Source: Sphingomonas sp. IW22 (lineage in GTDB: Bacteria; Pseudomonadota; Alphaproteobacteria; Sphingomonadales; Sphingomonadaceae). Taken from it: 64,000 nt of DNA. The DNA lies in the NCBI RefSeq assembly GCF_041321155.1, contig NZ_JBGGWB010000003.1:1-64000 (forward strand), written 5' to 3'. Made by a program: the position numbers and the translations under genes. Under the pieces are notes generated by a model that was given only the letters and a program-made list of their open reading frames with translations, was not told the DNA's origin and did not search any database. Of this stretch, positions 55,691 through 64,000 are shown in pieces (the first letter of the stretch is position 1; each line of letters opens with the position of its first letter).

Positions 55691-56395
55691 GTGGTTGTGC
55701 ATCTGGACCATGTCGGCACGGGCGGCCATGCCAAGGGCGATGACAAGGTCTTCAACGGCGCCATGGACAATGCCGCCGGCGTCGCCACCATGCTGGAGGC
55801 GGCACGCGCCTTTACCCAGGCTGGCGAGAAGCCAAAGCGCACCATCCTGTTCGCGGCGGTAACGTCGGAAGAGGACGGCCTGCTCGGTTCGCAATACCTG
55901 GCCAAGCACCCGCTGCCGGGCGTCAAGGTGACCAGCGTCGTCAATCTGGACATGCCCGTCCTGCTGTACGACTTCACCGACGTCGTGGCGTTTGGCGCCG
56001 AACATTCGACCATGGGGCCGATCGTTGCAAAGGCGACGAGCGACATGGGCATCAAGCTGTCGCCCGATCCCATGCCGGAAGAAAATCTGTTCACCCGGTC
56101 GGACCATTATCGCTTCGTCACCGAAGGGGTGCCGTCGGTCTTCCTCGTCACCGGCTTTGCCAATGGCGGGGAAAAGGCGTTCAAGGATTTCCTCGCCACC
56201 AATTATCACAAGCCCAGTGACGAGGTCAGCTTGCCCTTCAATTGGGGCGCGGGGGCCAAGTTCGCCAAGGTGAACTACAACATCGCCCGCGCGCTCGCCG
56301 ACGCGCCGACCGCGCCGGTCTGGTATGACGACAGCGAGTTCGGCAAACTCTATGCCGCCGACGCGGCAAAGGCGGAGCGGCCCGCAGGCGGATGA
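55691..56395 (+). pseudogene. M28-family aminopeptidase, 5'-truncated
   Basis: The frame begins in mid-protein with VVVHLDHVGTGGHAKGDD, a zinc-ligand region of M28 peptidases, and continues GAMDNAAGVATMLEAAR, AVTSEEDGLLGSQYLA, LFTRSDHYRFVTEGVPSVFL and HKPSDEV, so the metal site and C-terminus are present. Roughly half the protein is missing upstream. The break marks where accessory DNA meets chromosome. Confidence 0.8.
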
Positions 56396-56404
56396 AACAT
56401 CATG

Positions 56405-56433
56405 GGGCGTCCCGGTCGGGGCGCCCTTTTTTT
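56405..56433 (+). terminator. Rho-independent terminator
   Basis: A 9-bp stem, GGGCGTCCC with GGGGCGCCC (one T-G pair), encloses the loop GGTC and is followed by seven T. It ends the M28 peptidase transcript. Confidence 0.85.
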
Positions 56434-56447
56434 CAGGTGTGACATGG

Positions 56448-56475
56448 CTTGTGTGGCCAAAGGGCAACACTATCT
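56448..56475 (+). promoter_or_regulatory. RpoH-type heat-shock promoter of clpB
   Basis: CTTG at 56,448 is followed after 17 bases by ACTATCT at 56,469. This matches the alphaproteobacterial sigma-32 pattern CTTG-N17-CYTATNT closely and lies 43 bases before the clpB start. Confidence 0.6.
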
Positions 56476-56517
56476 CCGCAGCATCATCGAATTAAATCAA
56501 GGGTCGGCAGGGACGTC

Positions 56518-59097
<2,580 letters not shown>

Positions 59098-59102
59098 GCC
59101 GG

Positions 59103-59134
59103 GACAGGGCGGGCGCCACGGCGTTCGCCCTGTC
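59103..59134. terminator. Convergent terminator between clpB and nupC-like gene
   Basis: GACAGGGCG pairs perfectly with CGCCCTGTC around a loop that itself holds a short GGCGCC-like stem. It lies between two converging genes and probably ends both transcripts; no long T run is present. Confidence 0.55.
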
Positions 59135-59139
59135 GTCCA

Positions 59140-60402
59140 TTACGGCAGGATCAGACCTGCCAGCGCCGCCGACATCAGATTGGCCAGGCTGCCCGCAAGC
59201 AGCGCCCGCACGCCGAGCCGGGCGATGGTCGGACGCTGATTGGGTGCCAGACTGCCCGTCGCGGCCATCTGGATCGCGATCGAGCTGAAATTGGCAAAGC
59301 CGCACAGCGCAAAGGTGACGATGGCGATGGTGCGCTGGCTCAACTGGTCCCCGATCTGGCCCAGTTCGATAAAGGCGACGAATTCGTTCAGCACCACCTT
59401 GGTCCCGAACAGGCCGCCCGCCATGCCCGCTTCGTCCCAGGGGATGTTCAGCAGGAACATCACCGGTTGGAACACGGTGCCGATCAGCATCTGGAAGCTG
59501 AGCGCCGGATAGCCGAACCAGCCGCCGACCACGCCCAGCAGGCCGTTCGCCATCGCCACCAGCGCCACGAACGCCAGCACCATCGCACCGACCGCCACCG
59601 CGATCTTCACACCCGTCTGCGCGCCCATTGCGGCGGCCATGATCAGGTTGGCGGCGCGTTCATCCTCTGGATCGGGTTCGGCGACCGCCAGCACGGCGGC
59701 TTCCTCGAACGTGTCGTGCTGGACGTTGGGGGCCGATGCGACATCGGGCATGATGATCTTGGCCATCAGGATGCCGCCCGGCGCCGCCATGAAGCTGGCC
59801 GCCAGAAGATAGGGCAGCGATTCCGGACCAAGGAACGAGGCGTAGGCCGCCAGGATCGTGCCCGCCACGCCCGCCATGCCGACCGACATCACGGTGAACA
59901 ACTGGCTGGGCGTCAGGCTGGAAAGATAGGGGCGGATGACCAGCGGCGATTCGCTTTGTCCGACAAAGATATTGGCCGCAGCGCACAGCGATTCGACCTT
60001 GGACACGCCGATCACCCGCTCGATCGCGCCCCCGACCCAGCGGATGATGAACTGCATGACGCGCAGATGGTACAGCACCGACACCAGGCTGGCGAAGAAG
60101 ATGATCACCGGCAGTGCCGAGATGGCAAAGCTCTGCCCGCCCATTTCGGGCGTCGCCAGCGGGCCGAAGATGAAGTCGGTGCCCGCCTTGGCATAGCCCA
60201 GCAGCGCCGACACCCCCGCCGCCATGGCGCGGATCGCGGATTGCCCGGCGGGTACGTAGAGGACGAGGAACGCGATCCCCGCCTGCAATGCAAAAGCCGC
60301 GCCGACCACGCGCAGGCGAATGGCGCGGCGGTTGGCAGATAGAAGAACGGCGATCGCCAGAATGACGGCGATGCCGCAAAGGCCGATCAGGAAACGTGTC
60401 AC
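59140..60402 (-). CDS. CNT-family nucleoside transporter (NupC-like)
   Basis: This 420-residue membrane protein fits concentrative nucleoside transporters: a core GGQSFAISALPVIIFFASLV, SLCAAANIFVGQSESPLVIR and FSSIAIQMAATGSLAPNQR near the end. It takes up nucleosides with protons or sodium. The start is a GTG at 60,402 (VTRFLIGLCG); a much longer open frame upstream is low-complexity shadow of the neighbouring gene. Confidence 0.88.
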   Translation of the reverse strand: MTRFLIGLCGIAVILAIAVLLSANRRAIRLRVVGAAFALQAGIAFLVLYVPAGQSAIRAMAAGVSALLGYAKAGTDFIFGPLATPEMGGQSFAISALPVIIFFASLVSVLYHLRVMQFIIRWVGGAIERVIGVSKVESLCAAANIFVGQSESPLVIRPYLSSLTPSQLFTVMSVGMAGVAGTILAAYASFLGPESLPYLLAASFMAAPGGILMAKIIMPDVASAPNVQHDTFEEAAVLAVAEPDPEDERAANLIMAAAMGAQTGVKIAVAVGAMVLAFVALVAMANGLLGVVGGWFGYPALSFQMLIGTVFQPVMFLLNIPWDEAGMAGGLFGTKVVLNEFVAFIELGQIGDQLSQRTIAIVTFALCGFANFSSIAIQMAATGSLAPNQRPTIARLGVRALLAGSLANLMSAALAGLILP

Positions 60403-60573
60403 CAAAGCCCTGTCGCTTTCCCAAGCGGGCCGCGCAGAGGGCGGCCCAGGCGTTTTCGAAAGAAGTCGGGTGACACAGGATCGCCGGCGATGCCAGCGAC
60501 TTGTGCGCTTCGCTGTTCGGCTGTGACACGGCTGCCACTTTCGCGCGGGCGCGCCATCGGCTAACCGCCCGCG

Positions 60574-61221
60574 ATGGACTCGCCCGCGCCGATTTCCCGT
60601 TCGCTGTTTTCGCTCGCCATTTTTTATGGCGGCATGGTCTGTATTGCCGGGGTGCTTGGCAACAAGCAGGTGGCGTTGGGGCCATTGGCGGTGGAGGCGG
60701 GTATCTTTGCCTTTCTGCTGCTGGTGGTGGTGTCGTCGGCGGTGGCCGAGCTGCACGGTCGCGCGGTGGCCAATCGGCTGGTGCTGATCGGCTTCGTGCC
60801 GCTGCTGGTGTCGATGGCGCTGTCGTGGATCGTCGTGCAACTGCCGCCCGCGCCCAGCATGGAGACCGAGCGGGTGGCGGCATTCACGATGCTGATGAGC
60901 AGCACGTGGCGCATCTGGATGGGCGGCATCGTCGCCTATGGCCTGTCGCAGATCCTGAATGTGACGCTGTTCGACGCGCTGAAGCGCGGAAAGGGCCGCA
61001 TGTTGTGGCTGCGCGCGGGCGTGGCCAGCGTGTTGAGCCAGATTCTGGACACGCTGATCTTCGTCACCGTCGCCTTTTACGGCGTCTTCCCCGTCGGTCA
61101 GCTGATCGCCGGGCAGATGCTGGCCAAGGTCGCGCTGTCGCTGATCCTGGTGCCGCCGCTCATCTATCTGTTCGTCGGGCTGGGCCGCCGCCTGGACGCC
61201 CCCGCCGCTGCGAGGACTTGA
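60574..61221 (+). CDS. Queuosine precursor transporter (YhhQ/VUT family)
   Basis: The 215-residue protein has six hydrophobic helices with family features: [30 protein letters not shown], and [20 protein letters not shown]. YhhQ proteins import preQ0/preQ1 for tRNA modification. It lies five bases before argB; the two may share a transcript without a metabolic link. Confidence 0.8.
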   Translation: MDSPAPISRSLFSLAIFYGGMVCIAGVLGNKQVALGPLAVEAGIFAFLLLVVVSSAVAELHGRAVANRLVLIGFVPLLVSMALSWIVVQLPPAPSMETERVAAFTMLMSSTWRIWMGGIVAYGLSQILNVTLFDALKRGKGRMLWLRAGVASVLSQILDTLIFVTVAFYGVFPVGQLIAGQMLAKVALSLILVPPLIYLFVGLGRRLDAPAAART

Positions 61222-61226
61222 ACCGA

Positions 61227-62126
61227 ATGACCAACCACGCCCCCGATCCCGCAATGCTCGTCAAAGCCGAAACCCTGACCGAGGCGCTGCCCTATATCCA
61301 GCGTTATGCCGGTGCGACGTTCGTCATCAAATATGGCGGCCACGCGATGGGCGACCCCGAACTGGCGCGCGATTTTGCCGAGGATGTGGTGCTGCTGAAG
61401 GCGGTCGGCATTAACCCGGTCGTCGTCCATGGCGGCGGGCCGCAGATCGGCGCGATGCTGAAGCGGCTGGGCGTCGAATCCCAGTTCGTCGGCGGGCTGC
61501 GCGTCACCGACGCCGCCACCGCCGAAGTCGCGGAAATGGTGCTGGCGGGCAAGATCAACAAGGAAATCGTCGGCTGGATCGATTCGGCGGGCGGTCGGGC
61601 CGTCGGCATTTCGGGCAAGGACGCGCGGCTTGTCACCGCGCAAAAGGTCACCCGGACCGAACCGGACCGCAATTCAGGGATCGAGCGGCACGTCGATCTG
61701 GGCTTTGTCGGCGAACCGGTCGCGGTCGATCCGATGATCCTGAACATGCTGGCCAGCCAGAATGTCATCCCCGTGGTGGCGCCGGTCGCGCTGGGTGTTG
61801 ACGGACACACCTATAACATCAACGCCGACACCATGGCAGGCGCGATTGCCGGGGCACTGGGCGCTTCGCGCTTCTTCCTTTTGACCGATGTGCCGGGCGT
61901 GCTGGACAAGTCGGGCGAGCTTCAGACCGACCTGAACCCCGCGCGCATTGGCGAGCTGAAGGCCGATGGCACGATTTCGGGCGGCATGATTCCCAAGGTC
62001 GAAACCTGCGTCGCGGCGGTTGAGGCGGGGGTGGACGCGGCCGTCATCCTCGACGGGCGTATTCCGCACGGCATGCTGCTGGAAATCTTTACCCGGCGCG
62101 GTGCCGGCACGCTGGTCCGGCGCTGA
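61227..62126 (+). CDS. argB: Acetylglutamate kinase
   Basis: The 299-residue enzyme phosphorylates N-acetylglutamate in arginine synthesis. Visible are [29 protein letters not shown], the [14 protein letters not shown] nucleotide and substrate region, and [19 protein letters not shown] at 61,227 gives normal length; the longer open frame upstream covers the neighbouring transporter gene out of frame. Confidence 0.93.
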   Translation: MTNHAPDPAMLVKAETLTEALPYIQRYAGATFVIKYGGHAMGDPELARDFAEDVVLLKAVGINPVVVHGGGPQIGAMLKRLGVESQFVGGLRVTDAATAEVAEMVLAGKINKEIVGWIDSAGGRAVGISGKDARLVTAQKVTRTEPDRNSGIERHVDLGFVGEPVAVDPMILNMLASQNVIPVVAPVALGVDGHTYNINADTMAGAIAGALGASRFFLLTDVPGVLDKSGELQTDLNPARIGELKADGTISGGMIPKVETCVAAVEAGVDAAVILDGRIPHGMLLEIFTRRGAGTLVRR

Positions 62127-62163
62127 GGAACGTCGCGCCCATCGCCAGTGCGGCGGGCGCGGA

Positions 62164-62958
62164 TTACAGGCGGAAGCGCCCCTCGATCACCGTGACGCAT
62201 TGCCCCCGCAGGATGACGCGCTCGCCCGCCGCCTCGCAATCGACATGGCCGCCGCGAGCGCTCGCCTGAAACGCGGTGAAGCGCGAACGGCCAAGGCGCG
62301 CGGCCCAATAGGGCGTCAGGACGCAGTGCGCCGATCCGGTCACCGGGTCTTCGTCGATGCCGACGGCGGGGGCGAAGACGCGGCTGACGACATCGGTGTC
62401 GGTGCCGGGCGCGGTCACGATGTTCAGCGTGTCACCAATCGCTGCCAACGCACGGAAGTCGGGACGCAGCGCGCGGACGGCATCCCCATCGTCCAGCACA
62501 ACCATGTCGTAACCCGCCGCGTGACGCAGAACCTCGCCCCGCTCGACACCCAGTGCCGCCAGCAATTCGGGCATCTCGACGGGCGAAGGCGGGTAGGCGG
62601 GCAGCGCCATGGCATAGCCCGCGCCATCGCGTGCGACCGTCAGCACGCCCGCTTCGCGGGTGGCAAAGGTCACGCGGTCCAGCGCGGCATCGTTCGACAA
62701 TAGCCAGTGGCCGCTGGCCAGCGTGGCGTGACCGCACAACTCCACCTCGACCGTGGGGGTGAACCAGCGCAGTTCGTAATCGGCACGACCACTTTGGTCG
62801 GGGATCAGGAAGGCGGTTTCGGCCAGATTATTCTCCGCCGCAATCGCCTGCAGCACCACGTCGTCGAGCCAGGCGTCCATCGGCATCACCGCCGCCGGAT
62901 TGCCCGCGAACGGGCGATCGGCAAAGGCGTCGATCTGAGCAAAGGTCAGCTCGGTCAT
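62164..62958 (-). CDS. PhzF-family isomerase/epimerase-like protein
   Basis: The 264-residue protein has the PhzF N-terminus QIDAFADRPFAGNPAAVMPM, the Glu of NLAETAFL, ELRWFTPTVEVELCGHATLA and GSAHCVLTPYW. Family members isomerise small acids; the physiological role of the single-gene forms is mostly unknown. Its ATG overlaps the stop of the upstream transporter gene (TGATG). Confidence 0.87.
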   Translation of the reverse strand: MTELTFAQIDAFADRPFAGNPAAVMPMDAWLDDVVLQAIAAENNLAETAFLIPDQSGRADYELRWFTPTVEVELCGHATLASGHWLLSNDAALDRVTFATREAGVLTVARDGAGYAMALPAYPPSPVEMPELLAALGVERGEVLRHAAGYDMVVLDDGDAVRALRPDFRALAAIGDTLNIVTAPGTDTDVVSRVFAPAVGIDEDPVTGSAHCVLTPYWAARLGRSRFTAFQASARGGHVDCEAAGERVILRGQCVTVIEGRFRL

Positions 62959-63911
62959 CAGGCGCGCTTTCGGAACCAGTGCGGGGTCACGTCTTCCTCG
63001 ACCAGGGGATCGTCGGTGTCGGTATGCCCTTCGGGGTCGAGGTGGATCAGCACCTCCACCTTGGGGAAGGCGCGGTGCAGCGCCATTTCCACCGCCTCGA
63101 CCACGTCATGCGCCTCGACGATGTTCAGCGTGCGGTCGACGTTCATGTGGAACTGCGCGAAATCGCGCGTGCCCGACCGGCGCGTGCGGAAATCATGTAT
63201 GCCGCGCACGTCGGGCACGGCAACGGCGACGGCGATATAACGCTGCCGCTCGTCCTCCGGCCATTCCTTGTCCATCAACTGATCGATGGCATGGGCCGAC
63301 GCCTTGAACGCGCCAAAGCCCAGCCACGCGGCAATGGCGATGCCGAACAGTGCGTCGGCGCCCGACAGGCCGAGATAACGATCAAGGACCAGTGCCGCGA
63401 TTACCGACAGGTTCAGCAGGATGTCGCCCTGATAATGAAGGCTGTCGGCCTGCACCGCGACCGATCCGGTCGCGGCGATGATCCGCTTTTGATAGGCGAC
63501 CAGCGCCAGCGTCGCGACGATCGCGACCACCGACACCGCAATGCCCAATCCCGGATCCGCAATCGGCGCATCGCTGCCAAGCGCGGTCACGCCGCGCCAG
63601 CCGATCGCCAGCGCAGATGCGGTAATCAATGCCACCTGGAACAGCGCGGCCAGCGCCTCTGCCTTGCCATGGCCGAAACGGTGGTCATGGTCGGCGGGCT
63701 GTGCCGCCAGCCGCACACCGTACAGCGTGACCAGCGACGCCAGCACGTCGAGCGCAGAGTCGGCAAGGCTGCCCAGCAGCGCGACCGAACTGGTCGTCCA
63801 GGCGGCATAGCCTTTCAGCGACAGCAGGAAGATCGCCGTCGCCACGCTCGCCATCGCGGCGCGCGCGGTGACGTTGTTCAGGATGGTGCGGCGGCGTTCG
63901 GTTTCGGTCAC
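62958..63911 (-). CDS. Cation diffusion facilitator (FieF-like)
   Basis: This 317-residue protein has six membrane helices and CDF metal motifs: SLADSALDVLASL, the HDHRFGHGKAEALAAL loop, QADSLHYQGDILLN and the C-terminal cytoplasmic domain (FAQFHMNVDRTLNIVEAHDV). It should export Zn, Fe or similar ions. The start is GTG 63,911, overlapping the pdxH stop by GTGA. Confidence 0.9.
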   Translation of the reverse strand: MTETERRRTILNNVTARAAMASVATAIFLLSLKGYAAWTTSSVALLGSLADSALDVLASLVTLYGVRLAAQPADHDHRFGHGKAEALAALFQVALITASALAIGWRGVTALGSDAPIADPGLGIAVSVVAIVATLALVAYQKRIIAATGSVAVQADSLHYQGDILLNLSVIAALVLDRYLGLSGADALFGIAIAAWLGFGAFKASAHAIDQLMDKEWPEDERQRYIAVAVAVPDVRGIHDFRTRRSGTRDFAQFHMNVDRTLNIVEAHDVVEAVEMALHRAFPKVEVLIHLDPEGHTDTDDPLVEEDVTPHWFRKRA

Positions 63912-64000
63912 GGGTACAGCATCCCCTCCCGCCAGCCGTCGTCCGTCGCCGTGAACAGGCGGCGTTCGTGCAGCCGGTGGGCGCGGTCCTGCCAGAATTC
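63908..64000 (-). CDS. pdxH: Pyridoxamine 5'-phosphate oxidase, C-terminus (partial)
   Basis: The last 30 codons read EFWQDRAHRLHERRLF, DGWREGMLYP, stop. This is the conserved PdxH end (W..R..RLH.R......W....L.P), which binds the PLP phosphate and FMN. The rest lies beyond the window edge. It heads an overlapping operon with the cation transporter and phzF-like genes. Confidence 0.8.
   Translation of the reverse strand, partial: EFWQDRAHRLHERRLFTATDDGWREGMLYP

Noticed and set aside
60403..61254. 280-codon extension of the nucleoside transporter
   Set aside because: Low-complexity Gln/His/Arg sequence antisense to the YhhQ-like gene; GTG 60,402 gives the normal family length.

Overview
The window looks like an accessory, mobile-element-rich region from a sphingomonad-type alphaproteobacterium (Sphingobium, Sphingomonas, Sphingopyxis and relatives), joined at about 55,690 to ordinary chromosome. 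The pointers are the protein families: a FecI/FecR/TonB-receptor module with an Atxe2-type lasso peptide isopeptidase, PQQ dehydrogenases, several IS66, IS3 and IS110 elements, a TrwC-type TraI with its TraD, and high-GC housekeeping genes. This assignment is inferred from gene content, not from a marker gene.

Layout. (1) 1-22,539: two copies of one IS3-family element in inverted orientation (1-118, only its right end, and 21,016-22,539, complete) flank about 20.9 kb. Inside are a 5'-truncated membrane glucose-dehydrogenase-like gene, a type II NADH dehydrogenase, an IS66 element, an IS1111-like element, remnants of a winged-helix and a LuxR regulator, an apparently intact ECF sigma / FecR / TonB receptor / lasso isopeptidase module (9,541-15,899), a scrambled patch of integrase, trbE, trbJ and traG pieces with an IS110 element, and a second lasso isopeptidase that lost its N-terminus to the IS3 copy. 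(2) 22,617-39,555: a catabolic and transport region with three aldehyde dehydrogenases, an iron-dependent alcohol dehydrogenase, a lipoprotein quinohemoprotein alcohol dehydrogenase, an outer-membrane channel-like protein, two IclR and one LysR regulators, LrgAB, a GlcG/HbpS-like protein and two MFS exporters. The core (31,128-39,555) would fit periplasmic oxidation of an alcohol or diol, then 4-hydroxybutyrate to succinic semialdehyde to succinate; the substrate is my inference. (3) 39,910-46,370: a conjugation block with a small putative DNA-binding protein, TraD, TraI relaxase-helicase, a membrane-anchored Mrr-like nuclease and a VirB1-like transglycosylase, chained by 4-5 base overlaps except for an 11-base gap between traI and the nuclease gene. 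(4) 46,371-55,690: an IS66 element, itself interrupted by a 2.6 kb serine-recombinase element, cuts a TonB siderophore receptor; beyond it lie an AraC regulator with a Fur-box-like palindrome, a stretch of decayed genes and a P4-type tyrosine integrase. (5) 55,691-64,000: chromosome with a truncated M28 peptidase, clpB, a CNT nucleoside transporter, a queuosine-precursor-transporter-like gene, argB, and a pdxH-CDF-phzF operon.

Most of the biology is layered mobile DNA: elements inside elements, several ending in host genes. The parts most likely to do something distinctive are the lasso isopeptidase uptake module without visible lasso biosynthesis genes, the proposed C4 diol/hydroxyacid cluster with a palindromic operator, and the compact serine-recombinase element in IS66. 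All calls rest on reading the sequence and recalling protein families; no database search was run.
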